From NCBI RefSeq assembly GCF_028476545.1, contig NW_026732523.1, positions 310,001 through 374,000 of the forward strand: a DNA stretch of 64,000 nucleotides, in the 5' to 3' direction. The stretch is from Physella acuta. Its lineage: Eukaryota > Mollusca > Gastropoda > Physidae. The notes beneath the pieces are model-generated. The model was not told the origin of the DNA, did no database searches, and saw nothing but the letters and a program-made list of their open reading frames with translations. Positions within the stretch are counted from its first letter, which is position 1, and the number at the start of each line of letters is the position of its first letter. Made by a program: the position numbers and the translations under genes. Below are positions 21,025 to 32,514 of this stretch, one piece after another.

Positions 21025-21221
21025 ATGCACAATTGATAAATTTTGGCCCAGCCATCTGTTTTACACGCACTCTCTATCAATCCCTCAAAAATAAAATATT
21101 TAACTAAAATCAGAGTATTCTAATGATGGATACTTTTTATAGAAAACTTCATCTGGTTTCTCTTCACATCGAGTAAATCTTTCGCCTTTTACTAAAGATT
21201 ACTCATTTTACTCATCCAACA

Positions 21222-21904
21222 ATGTCACAGCCTAGCTCGACGACATATGCAAATATAGTTTACGCCAGCAAAGGGGTTGCGCCCTTGGATGTTCCCCCTG
21301 GGTCGAGAGACTTGGGGAGGAGCCACCCGGACTACGGTCCGGGGGGTTTAATGAAATCCAGGGCCCAACCCTTTTCAGCTACTACAGCCATATTGGATCT
21401 ACCTGAAGAAGACTGCCCGGAACTATTTCCTGCTGACTCACCCACCATCCAGGTCACAATCAACTCAAACGGTCAACCCAATCTGAGAGGGCATATCCTC
21501 CGGCAACTAATAAGCGATCAACAGATCTTCCTCCTTAACTACGGCCGTGCAGACACTTGGTTCTTTACATCAACTGCCTTCGACGTCACCAATCTACACA
21601 ATACACACAAAACATACGGCCCATATACGCTACACTTCACACTACACGAAAAGAACAGAATAAACGGAACCCTTAGATGGGTCCCACCCACACTCAACGA
21701 GCGCACTCTCATACAAGCACTACAACCCTACAGCAACAAAGAACCCTCCATAAACACAATCCCCCACACCACCAACCGCAGCTTCTCCATTTACACTGAC
21801 AACCCAGCAACCATCCCCCACTACATTCAAATAAACTACAAAAACAAATCACTCAACATCCTAGTCGCCATAAATGGAAGAAAACAAGCCTGCCAAACCT
21901 GCTT
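21222..21904 (+). CDS. Retroelement ORF1, N-terminal two-thirds, cut at the zinc knuckle
   Basis: It starts MSQPSSTTYANIVYASKGVA. The conserved middle contains PNLRGHILRQLISDQQIFLL, NGTLRWVPPTLNERTLIQAL and HYIQINYKNKSLNILVAING. It ends in KQACQTC, the first half of the zinc knuckle, after which unrelated AT-rich sequence follows to a chance stop at 21932. About 228 residues match the ORF1 at 49.8-51.6 kb. The start is chosen because the same MSQPSSTT leader is found at 43.3 kb. Confidence 0.85.
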
Positions 21905-22199
21905 TGGTTACGCTATTTCAAGATTTATTTAAGAGTAATTTTTTAAAAAAAAGCAACATTTAATTTTCGTTTTTATTTTATAAAAAGTGTATATTGGTAC
22001 ATTTTTGCAGGTTGGTAGGCCTACTGTTTATTTAAGTTGTAAGTATATTTTATATTTATATACAAAAATATAAAACTTTAATAGAAACGTTTTTTGTTTT
22101 GTAGACTAACGTCGCTTTGCTTTCAAGAACGGTTGTACCAGTCCTTCTCGGAGCAATAATTTTATTTTACTTATTTATACACATTGAATAATGCCTATA
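21905..22199. other. Unassigned AT-rich
   Basis: No recognised element between the ORF1 break and a hAT end. Confidence 0.35.
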
Positions 22200-22813
22200 C
22201 AATAGGGTGTCAGCAACCTTTTAAGGCGAAAGAGCCAAAAGATAACATTTACAAAATTTCCCAGTTTTTAAAGAGTATTAAAATGTGTTCTTCAATATCA
22301 TGGCATTTGATTAGGATTAGCTAATTTTTAAAAAAAAATATATATTCATATAAACACACACACATGTTTCAACAAGTTCTTTTAGGATAATAAAATCCAA
22401 TTATAAAACTATCCCTACCCAATTTAGAAGCTAATAACTATAAGAATGCGTCACTCAAGTCAAATTAATGCACACATACATATAAAAATGCCTTTTAAAT
22501 AAATAAATAAATAAAACTGAAAATATTCGAAAAAAAAGGTGCACTTCGGTAGTGGAAAGCATGGAACCACTGCCACGGGGCTGACCACAGCACAATTGTG
22601 GAGCTGGGCCTTGTGTCCATGCAGCTGTCAGCTGTTTGTATACGCTCTACTTCACCTATTCGTAGTGTTTTTATTTTGTTTAAAGCTGGTATTCAGTATA
22701 ATATTTTTATTAGTTATGAAAATAAAATATATAATTACTATGGAACTGGCGAGCCGCATCATGACATCAAAAGAGCCGCATGCGGCTCGCGAGCCGCAGG
22801 TTGCCGACCCCTG
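22200..22813 (+). mobile_element. Older hAT-type element
   Basis: The left end is diverged (AATAGGGTGTCAGCAACCTT) and the right end intact (GAGCCGCAGGTTGCCGACCC then CTG). The interior shares 'cagctgtcagctgtttgtat' with the element at 40.6 kb. Flanks GCCTATAC and CCCTAGCA may be a decayed target duplication. About 0.6 kb, no transposase seen. Confidence 0.7.
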
Positions 22814-23064
22814 CCCTAGCACACCGCGGTTCTAATGTTATCCTTACATGTTTATTTCATAAATATATTTACTTAACCTCCAGCACGACATTAGCACAAA
22901 CTCAAATTTGAAATTATTAAAAATTATTAAAAGCCAGTTAAATTTGCTATGAAATTCATTTTAGAATAATACTGCGTTTTTTTTTTATTCTTTTACATTG
23001 AACTTATGGAAGGATGAATTAGGGGGGAGGGGGGGATTAAACCATCCAGTCAGTTGGGAAATCT
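22814..23064. other. Unassigned AT-rich
   Basis: No element or gene recognised. Confidence 0.35.
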
Positions 23065-23216
23065 TCTTCTTCTTCTTCGTTCTTAATTATTAGTGTTGAA
23101 GGGGATCGAGATTTATCTGCCAGTGGGTTTGAACTCGAGACTTTGTTCGAATTTATCAACCATGAGCTTTTTTGCCGACTCGACCACGCCTCCAACACAA
23201 TTAAGCGTTACGTGTT
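23065..23216 (-). mobile_element. tRNA-derived SINE
   Basis: On the minus strand: A box GCGTGGTCGAGTCGG (23175-23189) and B box GAGTTCAAACCC (23125-23136). The distal 'cttcttcttcttcgttctta' matches the SINE at 14.4 kb. The head looks like a Ser/Leu-type tRNA. Confidence 0.7.
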
Positions 23217-23761
23217 GGGAAATGATCTCATCGATTAATTTGATTTTACGCTGCCGAATCCTACAAAACATCCAGAATATCAATGACATTTCCAGATTGT
23301 TCGATTTGAAACTTTCAAAGTAACAGTGGTTGTTTCAGAGGAGGTGGATGGGGGGGGGGGGGGGGGGGGGGAAGATGGCAGTTGTAAAAGTGTATAAAAT
23401 TTATTTCGTTTGGGAGGGGGGGGGGGATTTTCTGCAAAGTGGGTTTACCCTTTCATATATGCCCAATGTTTCTTTCATCCATTTTTTTTTCTCGGAGAGG
23501 GGCATTTAAAGTTCCGGTTGGGGAAGGGTGGACAAGTATATATCCAGAATATTCTCCATTAAAAACAAAATTCTATTTCGTCCGAGGGGTTGGGGCTAAG
23601 TAGGGGTTTTTGGACTCCAGCGACTTCACAGAGGAAATGCCTGAAAGAAACTCTGCCCTTAGATAGCTGAAACTAATTCCGCCCATGCCTCGCTGAGCCT
23701 TTCCACCTCCCTCATGGGATACTGAGGCTGGCGGGCAGTGCTCGGTTGAGGGTTTATCATT
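23217..23761. repeat. G-rich unassigned stretch
   Basis: Two G homopolymers (about 23351-23372 and 23416-23427) and GGGG-rich sequence, capable of forming G-quadruplexes. No gene. Confidence 0.5.
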
Positions 23762-24058
23762 CTAGACAGAGGGGGTAAGATAATTAGTGTGTGGGATTGT
23801 GTTTATGGATGGCGCTTTGTTACAGAATAGCCGTAGTGCTTGTTTGAGTGTAGCATTGTCAAGTGTAGGGGGTACCCATCTAAGTGTCCAGCTTATTTTG
23901 TCTTTTTTTATGAAATGAGAAATGCAATATATATGGACGGTATGTTTTGCATGAGTTGTGCATAAGGGCCTGTGAGGAGAAGTACCAGGTGTCAGCTCTG
24001 CCATAGTTGAGTAGAAAAATTTGATAAAATCACAGGCTATATGGAACAAAGGGAACAT
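23762..24058 (-). pseudogene. Retroelement ORF1 fragment
   Basis: The minus frame contains KKDKISWTLRWVPPTLDNAT, LKQALRLF, then NKAPSINTIPHTN, matching the middle of ORF1 (INGTLRWVPPTLNDRTLIQAL; KEPSINTIPHT). It includes decayed flanking sequence on both sides and has no zinc knuckle. Confidence 0.75.
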
Positions 24059-24064
24059 TATAAA

Positions 24065-24500
24065 TAAAATCTTCTTGCTATTAATATTTTAGCTGGTTAA
24101 TACTGGTGTTTACTGATTATTGGATTAACAATTAACAATTACTAGGAGTTGTAATAAACATTTTGTTATTAATCACCACAAGTTTTAAATTCCTTTTTCG
24201 AAATTTATTTTTTTATAATTAATACCTAAGTTTGTTTACTGGTTTATGCTTCAATATATATTAATATTTTTTTCTTTTTTGTTTTATCGTTTAATTTTAT
24301 AATTACCTCCCTTAAAAATAAAATATTGATTGTTTTCTCCCCTGACATAAAAGTTCCACGCGCGAGATCTTTTGACTCAAACAAAAGACGAGAGCAAACC
24401 GCTGTGAAGTGTGTTACACCTTGTTGCACTCTCGAGACTAACATTAATATTCTGTGTCAGCTTTTAGTTCCATATAGGGTGGGGGGGGGGGGGGGGAGTG
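24065..24500 (-). repeat. Core 5'UTR element, copy 6
   Basis: The core is in reverse, from a G run (24480-24496) on the right to 'aatattttagctggtt' on the left. It precedes the ORF1 fragment on the same strand. Confidence 0.85.
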
Positions 24501-24605
24501 TGATGGAATCTACTATGGGGGAGTTGAATGCTTGGGTGATTTTTGTGGAGACTATTCTATATCGAGTTTAGATTTGGGAGATTTTTAGTGTGGGAGAGTT
24601 AAATA

Positions 24606-25511
24606 AAAAGCGCGGGTCGATTTTAAAACCTCTCTTGGGTCAGTCGTCTCTTGGTTGTTTTCGTCCATTATTTGTTTGATTTGTTTTAATCTTTGTACGC
24701 TTTGTTCTAGTATGAGAGTGTGGTGTGTCTGGTTTTCCGAGCCTATCTGCTCTATGTTGCTTCTGATTTGTCTCCCCCTATATTTATATTCTTGTATTTT
24801 CGAAAGTTCTGTTTCTATTGAGTCTATTTGTTCTTTGTTAATGTTTTTTTCCCTAAAGCATACTTAATTTTTTTATCTAGTTTAGTTTCTATGTGGTCCC
24901 TAACGCTACTAATGCTACAAGCATATTGCATTGATATTCGCTTAATATCTTATTTAAAATCGTCCCAATGTTGGATTTTGTTCGATTTTGGTGATGACTT
25001 TGTGTAAAATTGTATTACGTCTTTTATGCTTTTGTGTAGCGCTCGTCTAAAAATAGTGAATTATTGAGTTTCAAGTAGGTGTTGTGTTTTGGTTTGTTTT
25101 GTGTTTGTTCGTTGTTTAAAGTTGTCAGAACTACTGTATGGTCGCTACACTGTAGTGTTGAGAATAGGTGTTCTACTTTGTTGATTTTCATGCTCAGTGT
25201 GGCGTAAATTCTGTCTTATCGGAATCTATTCCCAAATGTTTTACATCAGTGAGTGGTTTGTAAGGTGTGTGGATATCGTGCTATGCATGTGTAGACTAGT
25301 TCGAAGGATGTTTTAATGTTGTTGATTTAGTCGGCGTGTGGTTTGTCTGCGGTTAAGAGGTTTCGAATAATGTCTTTTGGTTCTACAATGTCTAGTTTGT
25401 CTTCAACGAAATTAAAGTACTTTGGGGCTAGGCGTGTCGGGGTTGGCCGTGTAGGGCTCTGGATAGTATCAGTTTCAATAATGTGTTCATTTTCTTTGCT
25501 TCGTGAACTGT
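24606..25511 (-). pseudogene. RT-less LINE fragment: ORF1 end fused to endonuclease end
   Basis: On the minus strand ORF1 C-terminal sequence runs straight into the endonuclease (DKLDIVEPKDI), skipping the endonuclease N-terminal half. It then follows the SDH region and linker to the common end 'gattttaaaatcgacccgcg'. Unlike the other copies the tail is missing: satellite sequence with 'aaaaatctcc' follows within about ten bases. The same internal junction recurs at 63.95 kb. The reading frame is broken in several places. Confidence 0.75.
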
Positions 25512-25538
25512 CTTTTTTTTATCTTTACTTAAAGGCTT

Positions 25539-26290
<752 letters not shown>

Positions 26291-26690
26291 TGTTCAGCAC
26301 AATGCCCAGCCGCTGTTACTTTGCCTAACGCTAATCAGTGGAGTGGCGTGGTCTAGCGGCAGAAAGCACTGTTGACGCCCTGGATGTCCCGGCTTCTTTA
26401 CTTTTTATTATATTCATGTAAGAAAACGCTGGCTTGTATGAATATGTTGACCCGAAGATCGTCAGCACTCCAGATAACAACTTCTTCACCTCACTTTACT
26501 ATCCTGTGAGACTATTCCATGCGTCACATATTAGTGCCTCAACTCGCAGCATATCTTTTAGAGTCGTCCTTTTGTGCAGCGTAACGTGCATGTTTTACTG
26601 GACCTCCAATTCTTCTAACTTGCTCGTGATTTCTGTGAACTTACCATTCTACAAATGTTTGGATTTCAAATCCAGCCATTTTATTTGAAG
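26291..26690 (+). repeat. Dispersed repeat 'R', copy 3
   Basis: Inverted relative to the copies at 5.5 and 8.1 kb. It includes GTGGCGTGGTCTAGCGGCAG, which resembles a tRNA A-box region, so R may include a decayed SINE; no B box is evident. Confidence 0.65.
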
Positions 26691-26930
26691 CGAATCAGCA
26701 TCAATTCTAAATGGCTCAATGTTGATCTTCATATTTATCGAAATTAAGTAATTTATCGCTCTCCGTGTGTTCAACAACAAAAAGATAAAAATAAAAATAA
26801 TACATTCGAAACAATCCACTTCTTCAAGCAAAGGCATACGCTGGGTTTTTTCCTTTTCTTGCAGTTTTACATTAAGCTCGTTTAGTTCTTTGTATTATCC
26901 ACAATTACCTTGAATGTTTCAATTCGGGAT
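26649..26930 (-). pseudogene. hAT transposase remnant
   Basis: The minus frame reads KELNELNVKLQEKEK and, further on, IEPFRIDADSLQIKWLDLKS. These match two conserved blocks of hAT-family transposases (LN.LNLKLQGK; NPF.ID...LQ.ELI+LQ.+..LK). The DDE catalytic residues are not present. The sequence is shared with the interior of the hAT element at 44520-45366, which connects that non-autonomous family to its source. Confidence 0.6.
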
Positions 26931-27027
26931 GGACAAGTTAATAGGAAGTACATTGAAATAGGGAGTAACTAAATATCCTAATATATAAAAGCTATTGTGC
27001 GCAATTATCTCTCTCTCTCTATCTCTT

Positions 27028-27087
<60 letters not shown>

Positions 27088-27487
27088 CGCAAAATATTTT
27101 CGCAGAATCTTCAGCGATATATGGTGAACTTGATACGGGATTTTGTTGAAAATAATATGTTAGATGTTTTAAATGTATAAACACAATTTTATTTGAAGAA
27201 GAAAAATAAAAAAAAATAAAGGCATATTCGAATGTAGCAAAACAGTTTTAATTATGCAACCGGGAAAGTGTTTATAGTGTGAAATAGAACGCATGAAACA
27301 ATGACGTCACATTCGAATTGTTTACAGTAAGGAAAGTACACAAATCTAATGGCGTTATCTTCCGATTTTAGAATATAAAGAAATGAGAATGAGCTATTTC
27401 ATTCAAATATGATTTAGATCTACGTACGCTATAAAATTAATACAATACAATTTTCTCGGCCTAAACTTAAAAAAAATGACTATTAGG
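26931..27487. repeat. (CT)n microsatellite in unassigned sequence
   Basis: A (CT)n run at 27007-27084 in an otherwise unassigned AT-rich stretch. No gene. Confidence 0.7.
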
Positions 27488-27612
27488 AGTCTAGATCTAG
27501 ATATTCTAGATCTAGATGTTCTAGCTCTTCTGGATCTAGAGATTCTAGATCTAGATGATCTAGAACTACGGAAAAATTAGATTTAGACAGATTTAGACCC
27601 TACCTAGATCTA
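27488..27612. repeat. CTAGAT-rich palindromic repeat
   Basis: Irregular repeats of TCTAGATCTAGA with internal palindromes, directly left of an endonuclease fragment. Confidence 0.75.
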
Positions 27613-28440
27613 GAATGTATACAACCAACCGGGGACGTCAATTTCGTGGAAGACAGTTTAGACGTTGTAGGACCAAAAGACATAATTCGAAACCGCTTAA
27701 CCGCAGACAAACCACACGCCGATTCAATCAACAATATTAAAACATATTTTAATTTAGTTGACACATACAGAGCGCAATATCCACACATAATACAAACCAC
27801 CCACGGAAATAACACATCTGGGTATAGATTCCGTCTAGACAGAATTTACGCCCCAGTGAACAAATCAACAAAGTATAACACCTATTCTCAACACTAAAGT
27901 TTAGCGACCATACAGCAGTTCTGACAACTTTAAACAATGAACAAACACAAAGCAAACAAAAAAAAATAACACATACTGGAAATTCAATAATACACTATTA
28001 CTAGACGGGCGCTACACAAAAACATAAAAAGACATAATACAATTTTACACGCAGTCATCACCAAAATTTAACAAAATCCAATATTGGGAAGATTTAAAAC
28101 AAGACATTAAGCGAGTATCTATTCAATATGCATGTAGCATTAATAGCGTTAGGGCCCACATAGAAACTAAACTAGAAAACAACAACTAAGTATTCTTAAG
28201 GGGAAAAAACAATAACAAAGAACAAATACACTCAATAGAAACGGAACTTTCGAAAATACAAGAATATAAATATAGAAAGGCACAAATCAGAATCAAAATA
28301 GAGCAGATAAGCTTGGAAAACCAAACACACCACACCCTCATACTAGAACAAAGCATACAAAGATCAAAACAAATCAAACAAATAATGGACGAAAACAAAT
28401 AAGAAACGACTGACCCAAGAAAGATTTTAAAATCTACCCG
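27613..28440 (+). pseudogene. RT-less LINE ORF2 fragment
   Basis: Starts at GDVNFVEDSLDVVGPKDIIR and passes HADSINNIKTYFNLVDTYRA, the RLDRIYAPV motif (endonuclease) and the linker. It ends at the same 'gattttaaaatc..cccgcc' point as the other copies, followed by the tail. Compared with the 62-kb copy about 15 bases before GD(F)N are missing. Frameshifts occur after RLDRIYA and in the linker. Confidence 0.8.
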
Positions 28441-28844
28441 CCCTTTTTATTTAATTTTTCTACATAATCTTTTCCCCTTCGTGCCCAATACGCAAATGGC
28501 AGATAAAGTAAAGACCGTGTTTCAATCCCCTCGACATACAGGGAGATAATGTGGTCAGTACTAAACCTATCCGCCTTAGTTACCTAAGGTGCGCCAGGTA
28601 CCCATCAGAGCTGGATGAACTCACGGAGCCCAACAGAACTGAGCCCGGAACTCGAGATATTCGGACTAGCAGTAGAAAGTTTGTGTTTAGTATTATAGCT
28701 TAAAAAGTGTACTCTTACTTTTGTAATTTAACACTTGTGAAAGCTTGTTAATATAAATAGTATTTGGTATGTTTTTTAGTCTTAAATGAAAAAATAAATA
28801 AAGCAACGTTATACAAATGACGCAATCCGTCACATTGTCACATG
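28441..28844 (+). repeat. Common tail of RT-less LINE
   Basis: Same landmarks as 10197-10624: 'cataatcttttccccttcgt', CCAGGTACCCATCAGAGCTG, 'gtcacatgatccgg'. Confidence 0.85.
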
Positions 28845-29159
28845 ATCCGGAGGTTGATTAAACCACACCCAAAAGGGCAACTCCCCCCCCCCCCCCCCGC
28901 TAATCCAAACACCCACACTAAACCAAACACCCCCAATAATCCAAACATCCCCACTAATCCAAACACCCCCACTAATCCAAACACCCCCACTAATCCAAAC
29001 ACCCTCACTCAACTTACCCACAGTAAACCCAATCACATGTAGATTTATTTATATACACACAAACACTCAAATAATTTCCTTTGTCTACACTACAACACCA
29101 CACAGTCATTTCTCCCACACTAAATTCTCCCACACTAAATTCTCCCGCACTATATTCTC
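28845..29159 (+). repeat. Left flank with ACACCCCCACTAATCCAA repeats, start of satellite
   Basis: The flank holds five ~18-bp AATCCAAACACCCCCACT units, then the usual 'cacagtaaacccaatcac'. Four 15-bp satellite units follow (29106-29159), cut by the solo LTR. Confidence 0.85.
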
Positions 29160-30033
29160 TGTGACCTACTTAGGTCTTTTATGTATTTATATTATTTATT
29201 TTTCTTGAGTTAAGTAATTGACCTTGGGAGAGTTATTAGTTCACCGGTTCTCATCGGTCAACTGAACTCAGTCACCTGATGTGATTGGATTTTAATCCTT
29301 ATCAGATCCTCAGCCAATGGTCTTATGGCATTGAAGATCCTTAACCGATCCTCAACCAATGGCCTTAGAACATTACAGTAACCTCGCTTGGTTTTGAACC
29401 TAGTTATAAACTCGAGAGGAAATTTCTCGAGGCAGTTGTTTGACCTTTGGACACAGGCAAGCAGCTAGATTGTCCTTGGACTAGGGGGGAGATGTGCCGT
29501 ATGTTCAGTGCGCCTTATTCAGTTGTGTAGTTTGTGACATAACTTATTTACTTATATAAGTTATTTTGTGACCATGTGCAGTGTTACTGATATTTTCCTA
29601 AGGTGAATTATTTCTCCGATGTCATATCGGAGATAGATTGTTCTCTAGTTTGGAGATGTATTTAAGTGAACTTGCAAGTTCTGTAAGTTGGCTTATTTAG
29701 TTTATTATTGATCTTAAGTTGGTGTTTTAGTAAACCTGAGAGATTTGTAAGTTGACGTTTGTGGTTTATTTATTGACGTTAATGAATTAATGGATTATAC
29801 TCAAGTGTTGACTCTGTGTCTATTGTACATACTTGTTCACATATTAAAATAGTAGTTGTCAGTTTAACCTAAGTTGAGTTTCATCTATTCCTACGTGTCA
29901 TTACCCCTAGACTGTTGACACAAGCCCACGTAGATGCAGGTGTGCTCTTTCTGTCCAAAGGTTTCTGTCTGACTACATTAAACGATCCCGGGGCGTTCTA
30001 AGGCTCTGCGTCTGTCAGAGGCGGAACGTTACA
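29160..30033 (+). mobile_element. Solo LTR, probably Ty3/gypsy type (fossil)
   Basis: An 874-bp block begins TGTGAC and ends GTTACA, with TCTC on both sides (29156-29159 and 30034-30037), a 4-bp target duplication. It interrupts a 15-bp satellite array that continues on the far side. There is no internal region, so it is a solo LTR left by recombination between two LTRs. The family assignment rests on duplication length and TG..CA ends only. It is younger than the array it splits. Confidence 0.75.
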
Positions 30034-30475
30034 TCTCCCACACTAAACTCTCCCACACTAAATTCTTCCACACTAAATTCTCCCACACTAAATTCTCCCA
30101 CACTAAATTCTTCCACACTAAATTCTCCCACACTAAATTCTTCCACACTAAATTCTCCCACACTAAATTCTCCCACACTAAATTCTTCCACACTAAATTC
30201 TCCCACACTAAATTCTCCCACACTAAATTCTTCCACACTAAATTCTTCCACACTAAATTCTTCCACACTAAATTCTTCCACACTAAATTCTTCCACACTA
30301 AATTCTCCCACACTAAATTCTTCCACACTAAATTCTCCCACACTAAATTCTTCCACACTAAACTCTCCCACACTAAATTCTCCACACTAAATTCTTCCAC
30401 ACTAAATTCTCCCACACTAAATTCTTCCACACTAAATTCTCGCAAACTAAACTCTTACACACCAAAAATCTCCCA
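30034..30475 (+). repeat. 15-bp satellite array (right part)
   Basis: About 28 very regular units alternating CACACTAAATTCTCC and CACACTAAATTCTTC. The alternation forms higher-order patterns of 30-45 bp, a sign of recent expansion. Confidence 0.95.
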
Positions 30476-30995
30476 AATCTAAACACGATACAAAAATAGT
30501 CTCCGCCAAAATTACCCAAACATTCAACTCCCCCATATTAGTTTCCATCACACACCTCCCCCCCCCCCCACCCCACCTGACATGGAACTAAAAACTGACA
30601 CAGAATATTAATATTAAACCCGAGAGTGCACCAAGGTGTAACACAGTTCTCAGCGGTTTGCTCTCGTCTTTTGTTTGATTCAAAATGTCTCGCGCATGTA
30701 ATTATTTTGTAAGGGGAAAAAACAAACATTGTTTTTTTTTCATGGGAGGTAATTATAAAAACTAAACAATAGTAAGAAATGGAAAAAATAATAATATATT
30801 ATCAAGCAAAAACAAGAAAATTAACTTTATTATAAATTATAGAAAATTAAATTACAAAAAAGTTATTAACACCTCTGGTGATTAATAACAAAATTTTAAT
30901 TACAACACCTAGTAATTGTTAGTTGTTAATTGAATAATTAGATGTCACTTATACCAACCAGCTTTAATATTTATACCAAGAAAATTCTTCTAGCC
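30476..30995 (+). repeat. Core 5'UTR element, copy 7
   Basis: Pre-core, C run (about 30559-30568) and core landmarks to 'ttataccaagaaaatt'. Confidence 0.85.
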
Positions 30996-31042
30996 TCGTT
31001 TGGGTTGATATCTATTGGGCTTTATTTTTTTTTTTTACTTGC

Positions 31043-31057
31043 GTAAAGTTTCGCTAA

Positions 31058-31115
<58 letters not shown>

Positions 31116-31126
31116 GTTTCGCTAAC
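31043..31126 (+). mobile_element. Poly(A)-only retro-insertion with 16-bp target duplication
   Basis: GTAAAGTTTCGCTAAC stands at 31043-31058 and again at 31111-31126, with nothing between but 52 A (31059-31110). This is the expected product of target-primed reverse transcription that stopped before leaving the A tail. Confidence 0.8.
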
Positions 31127-31129
31127 ACA

Positions 31130-31993
31130 ACTACCACTCTGACGACACAAACCTATGAGAAATCTTAGGTGGGAGGCTTCCGTCAAATCCCAGCAAATCA
31201 ACTACTCAACCTTCCTAAAATATGCACTCGTCAACAGCTTCGCTTTGGCTATTTCAACTATTTGACCAAGCTCAAATTCTTCACATCTACAACCCTCGAC
31301 TCAGCAATATCAGGAAAACTTCACTCTTCAACATCAGCTCGCCCACCTCAATTACTCGACTACGACTCAACTTCACTTTTCTTCAAAACCACAATGAACA
31401 ATAATCCAAAGCAACTTACGTCGAACGATCTCTCAACACAAAGACCCCCCAACTCAACTACTCTCTCCAAGCTACACTACATCAAACAACTCTACTATCA
31501 ACGACAATACACGAAACTCACCCCTTCAACAACGCATCATACCTCATCGATTCAACTCTATCATCAACGCCATGACACCAAACTCATCCCTTCATCAACG
31601 GAACATCCCTCATTGATACTCTCGAACTACATCTACCAACCAAGATTCAACCACAACCTAATCAAGATAGTTTATACGCGCAAGAACAAAGGCCAAGAAC
31701 TACGAGAAGCGATCATGTATTGTCCTGTACTCTATGTTATATTATTATGTAAAAAATCCGGAAATGAAAAACAAGAAATCAGAAGAACATGGGAAAATGA
31801 AATCAAGGAACATGGAAAAATGGAACCAAGAAAACAGAAGGAAAATCAAGAAAATTACATTGTACATTTTTCATTTTATGCAATGCCATGTATTGTAACT
31901 ATTTTATCATGTTCATGCAACCTCTCCACACAGCTAGCTCCTTGCTCTACAGGAGTGAACTGTGTGGAAGGAAGACTATTAAACTTTTAAAAA
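31130..31993 (+). mobile_element. Body and 3' end of U2-headed / ORF1 retroelement
   Basis: It begins at 'ctgacgacac' with the GAGAAATCTTAGGTGGGAGG hairpin arm and runs to 'ggaagactattaaac' plus A. It corresponds to 17850-18673 without the U2 head. A 273-codon frame (31169-31990) is open but is not conserved as protein in the 47-kb copy; I treat it as untranslated. Confidence 0.7.
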
Positions 31994-32012
31994 AAAATAT
32001 ATTTATTTATAT

Positions 32013-32483
32013 ATGTACGAGCTCCTCGAACATTCCGATTATTGCAAGAGCCTGCTTCTACTCTACGCAGAAAAGAACGGACAAAGTGGCCATCTAAAAT
32101 GGGTGCCCCCTACAATCACCGAAAACACAATCAACCAGATCGTGAGAACACTGGCCGTAGCTGACACGAACGTCACAACTCTCCGAATGGGGAAAGGTGA
32201 CAAGTGGGCCATCGATTTCCACCCCAACGCTCCTCTGGAAGATCTCCCCCACTATCTGGATGTGGAAATCGGTGGAGAAATCCACCAACTACTACTGCTT
32301 CAACTAAACGGAAGGAAAACGGTCTGCAGACTGTGTAATACCACTCTTTACGGACCCTCGGCTTGCAAAAGCCAATTTGTACGCGAACGTGACAACATTC
32401 AAATAGACGAGGATGGCAACCATCATCTAGGCATCGAGCCTACAAGAACCGAAACTTCAGACGACAACGACTCCGCATGCTAA
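32013..32483 (+). CDS. Diverged ORF1-like protein fragment (156 aa)
   Basis: HLKWVPPTITENTINQIVRT, LPHYLDVEIGGE and LNGRKTVCRLC align with ORF1 blocks TLRWVPPTLNDRTLIQAL, IPHYIQINYKNK and NRKQACQHC, at low identity. After the first CxxC the zinc knuckle is not completed. It then becomes acidic (EDGNHHLGIEPTRTETSDDN). It seems to be a second, older ORF1 lineage. The ATG may be a chance start because the left part (before QSGHLKW) has no clear match. Confidence 0.6.
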   Translation: MYELLEHSDYCKSLLLLYAEKNGQSGHLKWVPPTITENTINQIVRTLAVADTNVTTLRMGKGDKWAIDFHPNAPLEDLPHYLDVEIGGEIHQLLLLQLNGRKTVCRLCNTTLYGPSACKSQFVRERDNIQIDEDGNHHLGIEPTRTETSDDNDSAC

Positions 32484-32514
32484 GAGAACAGATATTTCAA
32501 TCCGTGGTCCGGAT

